64,000 bases of DNA from Cylicocyclus nassatus (taxonomy: Eukaryota > Nematoda > Chromadorea > Rhabditida > Strongylidae), in assembly GCA_958299035.1 (NCBI GenBank), contig CATQJL010000359.1:1-64000 (forward strand), given 5' to 3'. This document shows positions 43,117 to 55,205 of the stretch, piece after piece. Both the position numbers and the translations under genes were made by a program. Position 1 is the stretch's first letter, and each line of letters opens with the position of its first letter. The notes beneath the pieces are model-generated. The model had not been told where the DNA came from, did not search any database, and saw nothing but the letters and a program-made list of their open reading frames with translations.

Positions 43117-45977
43117 ATGTCCGCTTTTGGCTATCAGAAGGCTCAACTTACGAAGGCGGCTAATAGACTGCGCAAGAAGATTGCGAAGGTCGAACAGGCC
43201 AATCTTGTTATGGAAAGCCCTAGATCCAGGCAAGGACTACGAACTTGTTAAAAATCATACTCGTTTTCTTTCGAACTTATTTTCTTTAATTAGTCGCGCT
43301 GCTTCTTCCTTACGCAGCCAGCGGGAGAAGGCTGAGGAGTTTGCTTGTCAGAACCCAGACGAGCATGGAGAGTTTTCCCTTCTCCAGGAGATTCTCGCGC
43401 ACTGGGACTCCGATGAGATGGATGATCTCCTGGATGAGGCGGACACTCTGCTTGACCGTTTGGGTAATGAGATTAAACTCATGCCTAAGGCCCCGGGCAG
43501 ACTTCACGCGATTTGATGTCGCGACTGAATCGCGACGAGACAACTGTTACAATATCATTCCATGCCGATCAACTTGCATTCGGTTGTAATACTTTTCCAG
43601 ACCGAAATTTTTGAATGTGAAATGAAAATGAATGGAAATCTTGGCGATTAGATCGCGACGATTAAGTCGCGTGAAGTCTGTCCGGGGCCTAATGCGTATA
43701 TGCTCTACGATCGTCATGTTTTTTCGGTTGCTTCCATGCCTACAGTCCCCAACTCCAACCTGTCACCGGCATCTTCTAACACCCTTCAACCTTCTGTCCC
43801 AACTCAGCAGCTCGCGCAAGATGCGGATGCCGAGCGTGTTACCCATCCGTCGGAACAGGATCGTGCATCTGATCCCTTATCAGTCGCGCCTGCTGTTCAC
43901 CCCACTGCGAGCGACTCTGCGATCCCAACACAGGGTGAGCAGTCCTCGCAGCCTCCCCCTGGATCTGGCATTCCCCCGGGTAACCCCTCAACGGACCCCA
44001 TTCCTTCGGCAAACCCGTACCCCCCTGGGATTCCCATCACTTTGCCATATCCTAACTCCCAGACTACTAACCCATCCTCGTCCCTAGTCCCACATCGTCC
44101 CGTCTAGTAGTCGTTCACCATACCCGCATACGACAAACTAGCCTTTCATGGCGACATCGCCAAATTCCCCGCATTTTGGACTATGTTTGAGAAGGCTGTG
44201 CACGTCAACACTAGTGTACCAGTTTCCTTCAAATTCATGTACCTCCAGTCGCGCATGAAGGGAGAAGCAGCAGAAATCATCGCGGACTTCGAACCTAATG
44301 AAGAGGATTACGCAGAAGCAGTACGCATTATCGAGAACACTTATAGCAGACCCGAGCTCCTTCGCAACCGTCTTTGAGAAAAACTCAAGCAGCAGGCACG
44401 CGCAAGAGATAGTGCTACTTCCCAGCGCATCACTCTGTGCAGTATAAGAGCAACTTGGGCCCAGATGAAAAGACTCATTGAGAAGTCTCGCTCTATCGCT
44501 CCGTTGAAAGTTCCCACGGCATACGTGCGAGAAAGTTGGCGAACTGAAGAAGAAGGAAGATCCGATGTGGACAGTAGATGAATTATTGGCAGCCCTAGAT
44601 GACGTGGTAGATCAGCAGGAGAAGATAGAAGACACCGTCCCAGAGTATTATCCGACATACAACTCCGACTCTGCAGTTCGTCAAAGTTCTCTTTCCCCGC
44701 CCAGGTATCCTAGTAAGCAGCCGAGTGGAACCTCATACGATCAGTCATCTTGTCCAACTTGTTCGCGCAGCTTACGTTCACCACCTGGATACCATTCCGT
44801 GAGAAGTCGATCGCCAACACCATACTATCCGCGACGCTCGTCGCGCAGTCCAACATGTCTACCACAACACCAAGAATATCGTTGCGTCTTCTGCGAACTG
44901 GAAGGACACCGACCGGAGAACTGCTTCGAACTAAGGAGCGTCAAACAACGCAGAGCTATCGTTAACGAAAGCGGACTTTGTTGGTTGTGCTTGAACCAAG
45001 GTCATCAATGCAGATTTTGTTCAGCACCTACATGCGGATACTGTGGCAGAGCTCATCATCCTGCTCTGTGCTTTGATAGACCACGAGCGTCTTATTACAG
45101 GCCATCGACATCTACCTATTACCATGTATCGCCTAGACGCGTACAGTTTGAAGAAGAATCGTGTACCTGTCGTCGTGTACAACATAATTCACGCACACTC
45201 GCCGATTGTGAGCAAGTCAAGATTGCCTTCGTCATCCAGGCGCCAAAAGTATTCACCTAGTACAAGACGTGCGGGTTCCATTCTACGAGCGTCTAGCGCG
45301 CCTCCTGTCTCTCAAAGTTCTATCTGTATGATATGACTCCGCAGCCTACCTATTCGGGAGCGTCCGCAGAGTTGCAGGACGGACATCAAGCACAAGAAAG
45401 ACCACTATCGCCATCTTTATGTGTGGTCAGGTGTGAAAAGATGTCCGCAACTCGAATGCCACGTCTTATGGTAGCGCATGCTTTATGCCACAATAACAGA
45501 ACTGGAAAGGAAGAACTACTAACAGTCTTTCTGGACTGCGGTTCACAGTACAGTTTTGTACGTACATCCTTGGCCCACCATCTAGGACTTACGTTCAGTG
45601 AGACACGGACTATCACCACGGTAATATTTGAAGGACATCAACGCACGGAAGAATTGTCGAAAATCACGCTGAAGTTACGGGATAAGTTCAACGGCCCGAT
45701 CGAGCTCCAATTTTGGACGCGCGACGTGATAATCACGGTTCCAAGGATGAATAACAGCGACGATGTCAGTGACGATGATCCGGATGAGAGAGTTGAAGTC
45801 GACGTGCTTATTGGAATGGACAACTACTGGCGAGTCGTCGACCCACACAGAAATGAGAGACTTTCATCAGGTCTCGTACTATCTTACACCCGGTTCGGAC
45901 CAGTACTCTCTGGCTTTGCCGATCATCCACGAACAGCACCACTTCGACACCGACGCGTGAGCGCAAGTGACCACTGA
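43117..45977 (+). pseudogene. BEL/Pao retrotransposon gag-protease, no pol seen
   Basis: Gag starts MSAFGYQKAQLTKAANRLRK, a coiled-coil N-terminus, shifts frame near 43215, and continues through EKAEEFACQNPDEHGEF to LGNEIKLMP, where a MITE sits. It resumes with a Pro/Ser-rich linker, then FHGDIAKFPAFWTMFEKAV and SRMKGEAAEII, the capsid-like block of Pao gag. Zinc knuckles CVFCELEGHRPENC and CGYCGRAHHPALC follow (44884 and 45032). The protease block has VFLDCGSQYSFV (near 45529), VDVLIGMDNYWRVV and LSSGLVLSYTRFGPVLSG. In-frame stops are TAG TAG (44105-44110), TGA (44375) and TAG twice between 45258 and 45303. No RT, RNase H or integrase lies downstream, so pol is deleted or the copy is non-autonomous. 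Confidence 0.75.
43489..43686. mobile_element. Harbinger-like MITE inside BEL/Pao gag (TAA target)
   Basis: GGCCCCGGGCAGACTTCACG on the left pairs with GGCCCCGGACAGACTTCACG, reversed, on the right. TAA lies immediately outside both ends. Removing the element and one TAA joins the gag frame from LMP to NAYMLYD without a shift, so this insertion is younger than the gag gene. The interior has CGCGACTGAATCGCGAC repeats. Confidence 0.72.
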
Positions 45978-47248
45978 GGAAAATAAAGGCGAACCACCAA
46001 ATTTAACGTAATATTTTTTACTCTTTTCCAGTATAAATTTAGTTAAGTCACTTAGTTTCTTATTTGTTTTCCTTTTTACTTTGTTACTTTTTAACTTTTC
46101 CCCCTTTTGTGGTCAAAATTTAGGTCACCCTTTACCTTCCTTCCAATCCATTGCCTGCTCGAGCTGTCGCGCTGATCCATCTCTTCCGTTCTGACGGCAT
46201 ACAGGTGCTCTCCGTTACGCTAATGCAGGATGATACCCAGATGAGCTTATAGTCTGTTTTTCAGTCTTTTACCCGTTTTCTTCCTTTTGCTTCTACTCGG
46301 ATTGTCGCGCGTAGCATGGATCTCACCTTCAACTGCGCCCCAAACTTGTCTTTAGCATTATCGCATACTGCTTTACCTAGTCCACATTCTGAACACGCGC
46401 TACATAAAATTCAGCTCGCGCGCTTTGTTTCGGCTATTCACTATGGTGCGAGAGGCTGGACTACGTCCATTCGGCAGCAGTTTTACGATTTTGCGTTTTT
46501 GGTATTGAAAAACAGCATATTGTGGTTGCAGTTTTTAGAGTTCATTGCACGTAGGTATATATTTGGCCCCATATCATCAGGGAAAACTTTTTTCCTTGCG
46601 CCCCAAACATCGGCAGTAAGCTCGCGCGCCCTCTTATGCCGTTTAGGTGCGCGCATTGTGGGGTTTGGTGTGTGGCTGTATGCTGGATCTTTCCGCTCGT
46701 ACTATGGGCATTGTATAGTAAGCATGGTTCTTTTACACTGATTGTTAACCTCTGTGTTACAGTACCGTTCCATCAGTTGGTAACGCATTTTGGTCAAATG
46801 GAGCCATGCGTTTGTCTTGCTTATACCGAGGAAATGGTCCAGATTCCAACTTACGAGCAGCAGCCACTACGTTTGACATGTCCTATGATCATATCTTAAT
46901 CACTTTTATAGCAGTAGTTTTTCGTAGTAGTTAGTCATTTTCACATACAGTGACCGCCAAAAAGTTGAGGACAAACCCCTTTCTCTTTTTTATCGCTCTT
47001 TTTCGGAGCGAAAACAAGGATAAAAAAATGTAATAATTGCATGAGATGATAGAGCTCTTCAAGATCTACAATTTACACTTTGAGTTTTTTGAGAAACATG
47101 TGTCCTAAAAATTTTAAAAATCTTTTTCTAAAAAAAAATCCGAAAATGGCCGCGTCACAATGTCGCGGACAATAATTCTTCGAACGCAAAAATTTTCTTT
47201 TGAGTCCTATTTTGCAGCGGAAACACAAGTTATCCAAACGGGTAAGCA
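45978..47248. other. Downstream flank of BEL/Pao, plus a solo Tc1-like end
   Basis: The stretch to 46900 has a composition similar to the BEL/Pao leader but no motif of RT, integrase or env that I recognise. At 46949 CAGTGACCGCCAAAAAGTTG after TA resembles a Tc1-type terminus, but no matching right end was found. Confidence 0.35.
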
Positions 47249-47947
47249 TCATAACTTATAATAACGGGCTAAGGGTTGTTTACGTTTGTGTGTGTTGTGT
47301 CTGAATCTCTGTCTGTCACGAAATTCATGGAGCGAGTTCCAATGAATTTCTTGAGCCCAAGTTTTGCACAGAGCATGCTCCTTGCATGAGAGTCCTGCAC
47401 AAAAGCATGAGCGGATCCGTTATGTGGATCCCTCAAAAAATGCGTGTCGATCGGATCCACTTGGCTTTTGGTCAGTAAAATTGAGCCTGTAGCACAACTT
47501 TTTGCAAGGTGGATTGTCTGACAAGTTAATGTGCAAACGATGGAATTTAGCTCAAAAAATTGACCTAAAGTTTATTAATTTGCAAAAACGGCGCCAAAAG
47601 GATTTGGTTGCGTAAGTGTTCACTTTGCCAAGATTTCACCCGATCATTTGAAAAGATTTTTGCACAGAGATGTAGCCCACAGTGACATTGCATCTTATGG
47701 CAAATGCCAAGCCATGACAACTCCAAAAACCGATTCAAATCAGCATTTGTTCTTTTGGGAGAAGTTTCATTCACGCGAAATTACCGATCTCATATGGAAA
47801 AGCTTTTAGAATGAATAGTTGTTTACAAATCATTCGTGATAGTCGGCATAACGCGGTGAGTTTCATTGTCACTTTTGTGCGGGAATGAGTAAAGCATACA
47901 GAAAATAGGGCCAGTGCGAGCCTCTGCGAAGCAGAGGTGACGCTTGG
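47249..47947 (+). mobile_element. Helitron-like element, hairpin family, copy 1
   Basis: It begins TCATAACTTATAATAACGGGC after an A and ends with the hairpin CCTCTGC GAA GCAGAGG followed by TGACGCTTGG before T. The body matches 59658-60360 along its length (GTTTACGT, ACGAAATTC, AAAACGGCGCCA, CACAGAGATGTAGC). There is no coding capacity. Confidence 0.65.
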
Positions 47948-48035
47948 TACTACTATAGAAAGGTCGTCAAGAACTACACACTGGTTATGGTTGCTTCCCC
48001 AAAAAAACGCAAGCCTGAGTTTTATTTTAGTTTTT

Positions 48036-49605
48036 TCAAAAAACAACTCTAATTTCCTTTATCAACCTAATTTCTTCAAAGGAAACCTGTTCAAGACATC
48101 CAACAAAGTCGTCTGGATAAAATAGATGCTCTTTGCCATCCTCTATGCATCGGATGTGTGCTGATGAGTTTCTTGGCTGAAAATGGCCCTTGGCAGTGCT
48201 TGCACATGACCCCACCTGCACCTCACCGCTGACTTGCACCTCTTTGCAGGCTTGTAACTCGACCTGTAGTCAATATTTGAGCCTGCAATTAGGCTCATTC
48301 GAAAGAACGAGACCTCCTCTACACGATGGTATGCAAATGAGTTGAGTCTGAGAAATTTCAGAGATTTGGCGGATGGGGTGATAGAGGGCAGCTTCAGTTG
48401 TAGTTTAAGCACTTTTCAGCTAAAGTTGAAGAGAGCTCCTTTCGCCACCAATTTTATCCTGGAAGTTCAAAACTGTCAATTTTCTTGTAATAGATCCACT
48501 TCGAAGCTCTAAGACTGTTCTGATGTTCATAAGAGCTTTCACTCCAATCACCTCTACACCCTAAGGAATACTGTAGAGCTGAAAACGATCTAAACGCTCA
48601 CCATTGTTGGCGTGAAAGCACGCACTGGGGCAGTGGTCGTTAAACGGCTTCGTTGCTTAATGCTGAAACGCGGAGCAACACGCGCTTGGCTCATACTTAC
48701 CGACTTCTTCAAAAGCGGTTTTGGGTTGGCATCTCACAAACTATCGCAAGATTTTGCAATGTCAGGTTTTATCGCCTTCCAGCAATAAACTGGGCGGAAC
48801 GTTGCGGATGTACGCGCACAGTTGCGGATTTGCGGGATTCTTTCCCGTACACTTCCGTTGATTTTTCTCTTTTCCTCTTCTAGTCATGATCTTTGTCGCT
48901 GGGCGCAACTGCCTTGCATTTGGCGCAAAATGCGGACGGCCCATATCCTATCTCACTAGCGAACCAAAAACGGCTATGCCATTCACCCGATTCAACTTTT
49001 GGATCAAGGTTACATATCATGGACATAATGAGAGCATGAGCTGCAAAGTGGTAATGATAACTCAGCCGCTTTTCCCTGGAACTTTTCGAGAAAATAATAC
49101 GTGGATCAAAAATACTTCGAAATAGAACTGCGGACTCACGCTCTCCATATGTCCTTTCCCTTGATCTACACCTGCAACTTGGTAAATAACCTTCCAATCC
49201 AACGAATTGAATTTGTCTATAGCTTTTATGTAGCTATTCGACAATTTTTCGGTAGCCTCCGTTCTTTTTCTGAAGTGTAAGATCAGAAATTTTAGTTTTC
49301 TGTCACAAACAAACTCCTTACACTTTAAGCTTAACACATATTCCTTTCTTGTCACATTCCAATTGGTATTCCTCGTTATCGCATGTTTTATTTGCCATAA
49401 CTTCCAGCTGTGTTTGAAAAGAACATCCATCCTAAATTTTACACAAGTTGCTGTTGATGTACAGAAACTTTTGAGTTACCATCGAAAAATAATGGTCTCT
49501 CTTATTTTTAGTATTAGAGGTCATCACAGGAGTGCGGAAAATTTCGACTCCGTCTTTCTGTAGTTGTTGTTCAACTTCTCCGAGCAACTCGGGGTTCATG
49601 CACAT
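48036..49605 (-). CDS. Unrecognised coding fragments, possibly one multi-exon gene
   Basis: Several minus-strand frames have protein-like composition. 49605-49446 reads MCMNPELLGEVEQQLQKDG ... TQKFLYINSN. A 37-bp intron from GTGTAA to ACACAG would join it in frame to WKLWQIKHAITRNTNW, KEYVLSLKCKEFVCDRKLKF and LDWKVIYQVAGVDQGKGHME, ending by GTGAGT near 49132. The next pieces are SMICNLDPKVESGEWHSRFW with CAKCKAVAPSDKD (49075-48889) and, at 48239-48036, SSAHIRCIEDGKEHLFYPDD to a stop. The phase between the second and third pieces did not work in my reading. I recognise no domain; it could be a host gene, a pseudogene or part of a transposon. Confidence 0.33.
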
Positions 49606-50570
49606 CCCTAAATTTAGATTTTTTGATGCATATACTCCTTACTGATGGTAGTAGCTACAAAATTTCAAAGAAAAGAGAAATGCCTTGTTTGTGTCAAATC
49701 TTCAGGTATAGGGCAATCATATAGACACTGTTGCGACCGCGCGCAAATAAAAATTTACGAAACTGGATTTTTTTTTTGATTCCATCTCTACTTGAATCTT
49801 TTTTTTTTTGCATACACGAAACCGTCGATCTCAAAGGTAAGCGGGCGGAGCATCGCCAACGTATACGCGTGGCAGTGGGTAGCTAAAAAGTACGAAGGGT
49901 AATGTTTTAGAATGAAGAGAAAAACATTGTAAATAAACCAATTAACAAAATTTTTCAATATGTACAAATTTCTGCAGTGCATCTGTTGCTAAACTCTCGG
50001 GAGTCGCCTATAGCATTTAGATACTGGAAATAACTAAACTTAGTACTAAAAAATGCCTTTTGTTTAAGTGACTTATGCTTCTGTGAGCGCAAATACCACA
50101 GTCGAAGTCGTCACTTTTTAAAGAGTGCCCTACAATTTTTACGAGTGTATCTTTAGATTGCCTCTTACTGATTACCATCGTCCTCTTTTCGAAAATCACC
50201 AATGGATCATTATGACTCAAGAGGCCGGTGGAGATAAAGCACAGCACTCCTGAAACTTGAAATGAGGGCTGAGAGTGCTGAGCTCTACCGCAATCGGGCA
50301 GCTCCACTTCTAATTCAAAAATCTCCACTACCATAAAACTTAGTGAAATTGAGTATATCTGCGACTAAAAGTTAAAATATTATAGCCAATTTATAGTTAT
50401 TCATAACAAGACAGAAAAGTTGAAATCCTTCAATAAGACTTTGCAGCTTTCAGGAAAAATTGCAAGCCAGAGGCAGCTCAACTCTTGTGATTTAGCAGTT
50501 AACTGGTGTTCTTGCGTTGCCAACAGTATGCTTGTCTTGATAAATGGCCATGGAGTACAAAGCTTGTAAG
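49606..50570. other. Spacer with a segment repeated near 58281-58370
   Basis: 50063-50140 (CTTCTGTGAGCGCAAATACC, AGTCGAAGTCGTCAC) is similar to 58300-58360 (CTCCTGTGGGCGCAAGGACC, CTCAAATCCGTCG). The identity of the shared element is unknown. Nothing else could be assigned. Confidence 0.35.
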
Positions 50571-50578
50571 GGTGCGTC

Positions 50579-51553
50579 CAGGGCCCGGCGGGGGTGGCGC
50601 TTTCACAAGCTGGATATCGTTTTTGGCCCGAAAAAGCAAAGGGGGGAGTCGTATTTTGGGGTCCGGGGCGGAGTCCCGGACCCCAAAATACGATTTTATC
50701 CTTTGTTTACCGATAAACAATGCACATATCATTCTTTATTCATCATTCCTTATCCTATGAACTTAGATTCCAGCAATGTGAAGATTCTGTGCTCCGATCG
50801 CTAGCCTGCCCGCAGGCGGGAATTCAAACCGCAATTCTTGTAAGAGGAAAATAACAAAATAGGCTCGTTTTCAATGCACAAGTAACGATATGGCACCAAA
50901 TTTGCTGTGTAGTTGGAAGACCATGAGCACAAAAAAAGTATGAAGAATTATGAGAAACTTATGTGAATTTAAAAAATGGTAAGTGTTTTTCGAAATTAGG
51001 TGGCTCCCGCGCCACCTGGGAGCCACCTGGGGTGGCTCCCTGCTTCCCTTCACATAATTTCCCGGATTTCTTTACATAAATGTGGACTAGGTCGAGAGTA
51101 TTACTATATGTTCAAATCCGTTTCCAAAACCACCAACGCACCGCTTCGATACAACCCCAAATAGGGTTCACAGCGTTATGATCGGCCTCGGAAAGCGCGC
51201 TCTAATCGCAATCGGTTATAGTAAATTGTAAAGTTTCGCAGCTGACTAATAAATGAGTAGTATCTTAGATATATAAACGTCAAAGTTTGTGCAAATCTTG
51301 ACCCTATGGTTTTTTATAGACTCCTTTGCGGATGAACCCATTGAGCTGAAACCTTGATGACCCGGGCTGGACCAGGAAAGGTAGTACTACTATAATAAGC
51401 GCTGAGGCCGCCCATCTTATTATTTGTGTATATCTGTTTGTCAGGGACTTACGGGGGTCAAAAATAGGGTCAAAGGGGAAGTCGTAAGAAATTTTGGCTT
51501 CAAAGGGTATATCGTTTTCAAAATTCTGAAATGCCACCTCCTGCCGGGCCCTG
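50579..51553. mobile_element. hAT-like MITE with perfect 8-bp duplication
   Basis: CAGGGCCCGGCGGGGGTGGC on the left pairs with CAGGGCCCGGCAGGAGGTGG, reversed, on the right. GGTGCGTC flanks both ends (50571-50578 and 51554-51561). A perfect hairpin of TCGTATTTTGGGGTCCGGG lies at 50648-50692, and a GGTGGCTCCC cluster at 50998-51042. The 8-bp duplication and YAGGG end mark hAT. There is no transposase. Confidence 0.85.
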
Positions 51554-51561
51554 GGTGCGTC

Positions 51562-52351
51562 CATGCACAGATTTGCAATAGAATGTTACTAGCACTGCAG
51601 AGACATATCTTCTGGAAAATTTATAGAGATATGTAAGTGTCACAGCGCGCAACACAACAGCGCGATGATACGCCAAGAGCAATCTGAAGCTACCATCAAA
51701 ATTGCGAGCCAGAGTGGAAGTGAACCTCATCCAGCAGTATACAGTTGCGTTCGTCAAACACTAGCATTGTCGGGTAAATAAGGCATAAGAGCGATAGCGG
51801 GGAGGGGCATGTGAAGAAACTCTCGGCTGTCCTTTTTTACAGAGTGAAGGGGGTCGGATTTTTGAAGCCAAGAAGCAAAATATCCCAGCAACAACAAACT
51901 ATTCGAAAGATAACATCATGGAAAATCAAAAAAAAAAGACCGACCACTATTTCTAGGTCTTCTGAGTCGTGAGATATGAGGAATTTCATCGGGCCGATGT
52001 ATCAAGTGATTTAGCGTGCTCACTTTCTGTTCTAAAATAGTAACAGAAAGCTACGAAGAAGTCGACAGTCTATGTTTATTGACGAAGACTCGCTCTGCAA
52101 CATAGATAGAAAATTAGCGGTAGTTAGGTCTTTGTTGGGCAGAAGGGGGCCATCGGTTCTGGCTGAACGGTGAAGGGGGTAAGATCCGCCGTTCCCCTAT
52201 TGCAACTATGCCGTAACGCCTCGAGCATACTTTACGCGACTCAGTGCTCTAATTTTTGGTGTCAGCGTCTATGTCGAAATCACTAGAACATCATTTGTGT
52301 CAAACCAGATTTTATGTCAGGAGAATCATTTGTGGTTAGAAAAGAACACTT
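51562..52351. other. Spacer without recognisable feature
   Basis: 51757-51772 repeats the ACACTAGCATTGTCG found at 41514-41529. Nothing else could be assigned. Confidence 0.4.
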
Positions 52352-52423
52352 AAAAATCAAAATGCAACACTTTTGGAAAATCAAAATGCAACACTTTTGG
52401 AAAATCAAAATGCAACACTTTTG
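52352..52423 (+). repeat. 24-bp tandem repeat, three copies
   Basis: AAAATCAAAATGCAACACTT followed by TTGG repeats three times without visible change, encoding KIKMQHFW when translated. It is a short minisatellite. Confidence 0.85.
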
Positions 52424-52625
52424 CTGTGTTCTTTACATCTCGCTAAACCTTGCTGAAATATCATTTGGTTTTGAAAGTTGTTCTTTCGCATTGATGCAGC
52501 GAACGTTTAATAGGCCACAAAAAACCGCAAACTGCTGTACGCCTACCTGAAAGAGAAACTTTCGATAAAGTTCTCCACCTCTCAAAATTTGATTGACTGC
52601 TTCCAAAAAGCCCGGGTTATCTCGC

Positions 52626-53386
52626 TATAGTGTGGACCCCGGCCAGGTTCCCATGGGTACTTCCGCAGCTCGCACGCAGCGCGCGCCCTTCTCAATGCTT
52701 CTCGCCTCACTCATGAGCAGTAGAGCATATTTATGCTCACAAGGGAGAAAAATGTAAAGTGGAAACCTCTAGGTTCCCTTCGAAAGAGACATGCAAGAAT
52801 GAAACGCAGGCAACTTCCATGAGTACCTCAAATTCAATCAATGGATGCATTTTCCGAACTTGCACTGATGGATAGGTTGTAATAAGTATACGCAGAAGAA
52901 TTAAAGAGCAACAGCACTATTAAAACATTTTTCTTTGTAGACATAGAGTTTAGAGTGGTCAAAGATTGCAAAAAAGTGGATATTTCAGTAAACAAATGCC
53001 TATTGGTTTCTCGGAAGGCTCAATTTTGACTTGAGACACTGTCTACACCTTACACATCAAAGCGAAAGGGACTCTTATGTTATACAAGAAGCTTTTGAGA
53101 AATATTATCTTAATATCCAATCATCTCAATTTTTCAGAAAAAAAGGGAAAACACAAGACTACAACACAAGACTGAAGCTCTTAGAACTATTAGAGCACAA
53201 TAATCTTGTCACCGGTCATCGCGAGTTGTTTGTACCTAAAATAGAGAGAATATAGTACACCAAAAACAAAAAAAGAGAGAGAAAGGAGGATTCCCATCAG
53301 AAGCTAGGACAGGAGACGCACTGAAGGGGTGCGTTGCGGGTGCGTCGCGCAGGTACCTATGGGAAGCTGGCCGGGTCCACACTATA
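52626..53386. mobile_element. TIR element with TATAGTGTGGACCC ends
   Basis: TATAGTGTGGACCCCGGCCAG on the left and TATAGTGTGGACCCGGCCAG, reversed, on the right extend into about 55-bp imperfect arms (TTCCCATRGGTAC). A 74-codon frame at 53031-53255 (KTQDYNTRLKLLELLEHNNL) is protein-like but unrecognised. The superfamily is uncertain. Confidence 0.65.
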
Positions 53387-54233
53387 CCTTGTAGTTACTC
53401 AAGAAGTTGGCAACTCAGACAATCGCCGGGGATTAGCGAATCGCGATCTTAGCCTTTTTTTCAGCGTTCAGTCATTAGTTAATGGCGTGGACAACTTCAG
53501 ACAATGCTTCTTTTAATTCGTATGATCTGCGGATAAGCAGCCATGCAGGGTTCTTTGAGAGCATGTGTTCTGTAAGGCTCAAAGGCCCAAAACACGCAAA
53601 AATATGGAAATGCAAAATCTGCCGGGACACTGCTTTTAAGCTTGACCTTTTGTAACTCACTGGAGAGTTTATAAAACAGCCTGAAATTTCTATGATAAAA
53701 AGCAGGAGGATGGCCTCATATTACAGCACATTTACAAACAAGCTCAAATAGCTCCCAAAAACTTTAGTTGCGATGCACATAAGACCCCCTTATTTCAGTT
53801 TTTGTCGCCATACATAGAATTATAAAATCCACAGATTACGAAATAAGACAAGATTTTGCACAAATGTAGCAGAGCTTCTCCAAAATACAGACAAATTGTA
53901 TGGGCCCGTGAAAAACATTGCAAAAAGATTTAAAATTATTGATGGTTATCATCGGTAAAGGTATTCATTTTTGTCGAGTGTGTAAGACTTCAGGGAAGCT
54001 TCTGAAGCAAGATTTTAAGGCCAGTCAACACATTCAGAATTTTTGTCAAATCGTACATCCTTCAAGAGTGTTTTGAGAATTTCTTCAAAAATTTTATCTT
54101 TATTATTCTGATTTCTGCAGTTTTTTATAAATTTATTGTAAAGAAAATGCAAATTACCTGCTTTTTGATATCCTTCTAAACTCGCGGTTTTTGGACAAAT
54201 TACTTCCTTTTACGGCCCCCCTCCCTACCTAAG
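53387..54233. other. AT-rich spacer without recognisable feature
   Basis: Only short frames are present, none with family resemblance. Confidence 0.4.
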
Positions 54234-54241
54234 GTGCCCAT

Positions 54242-55197
54242 TAGGGCTCGGCACAGATCGTCTGGAAACAGACTGGACTTCGTTTTTGGAGCAAAAAGCA
54301 AAGGGGATGTTTTTAACGAGTTGGGGCTGAGCACAAAGAATAACCGCCATTTAGTCGAACACAAGCTTTTAGGACAAGTTATCACACAATTTAAATGGTT
54401 TATCGTGTATGATGAAAAGTGCGCGCGATTTGAAAGTAAGGCTAATATAAACAAATAGCTTGTTTACAGCGCACACAGAATCTCATGGCACCAAAATTGA
54501 ACCGTTTACATAGAAAATCATTTGCGGAAGAACTATGTAAAAAGATTTGAAAACTTATGTGAAGTAATGCCTTTTTCAAAATTAGATCGTCTCCAGACGG
54601 TCACCAGACGATCTGAGATCGTCTGGGGCATATATGTTCGTCACGTGACCTAAGTTTTGAAACTTTTTAGCATGGACTTATGTCCCGGTCAAGAATCTAT
54701 CCCTGAGCATAGAAACATTTTCAAATCACCCCCTGTCCGTCGTTTTTATCCCCTTTTCTTCCCCGAAAACCGTCTTATATAATATCGCGCCCCAGCGTCA
54801 ACTTCTCTGCGTCCTCTCCATCTGAATTTTCATTTTCACTTCTATCTTTTTTTTCAATACTTCGATGATTCCTTCCATTCTTCTCTCTTCTTCTTCTTTT
54901 TTTTTCCTTAGCTCGTGATCTAATTTGATCGTTCTATGACAGTGTAGGGCTTTATGAAGCAAAATTCTGTGGATTTTGTGGTTTTTCTTTGGGAGTTGAG
55001 CTGAAATCGCGAGATTCTCAGCTCGCAGTAGGTAAATGGTTTTGTCAAAAACTGAGTCTGCAAGGATCCACCATCAATCGGAGGGGAGGGGGGGGGGGAG
55101 GGGTAGAGCAAGAGTGAAAGGAAACTTCGTAAAGTTTTTAAAAGTCAGGGGGACTTCGTTTTCAAAATACCCAGGAACGAACTCGTGCCGGGCCCTA
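54242..55197. mobile_element. hAT-like MITE, second subfamily
   Basis: TAGGGCTCGGCAC on the left pairs with TAGGGCCCGGCAC, reversed, on the right. The flanks GTGCCCAT (54234-54241) and GTGCCCAC (55198-55205) agree at 7 of 8 bases. The layout parallels the element at 50579-51553: similar length, AACGA-type segments inside each end, and a palindromic cluster at 54587-54630 (AGATCGTCTGG and inverses) that repeats a motif next to the left terminus. Confidence 0.78.
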
Positions 55198-55205
55198 GTG
55201 CCCAC

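Noticed and set aside
46316..46741. Envelope-like or pol remnant of the BEL/Pao element
   Set aside because: The frame has no RT, integrase or fusion-protein motif and its composition suggests a chance ORF in GC-rich leader-like DNA.
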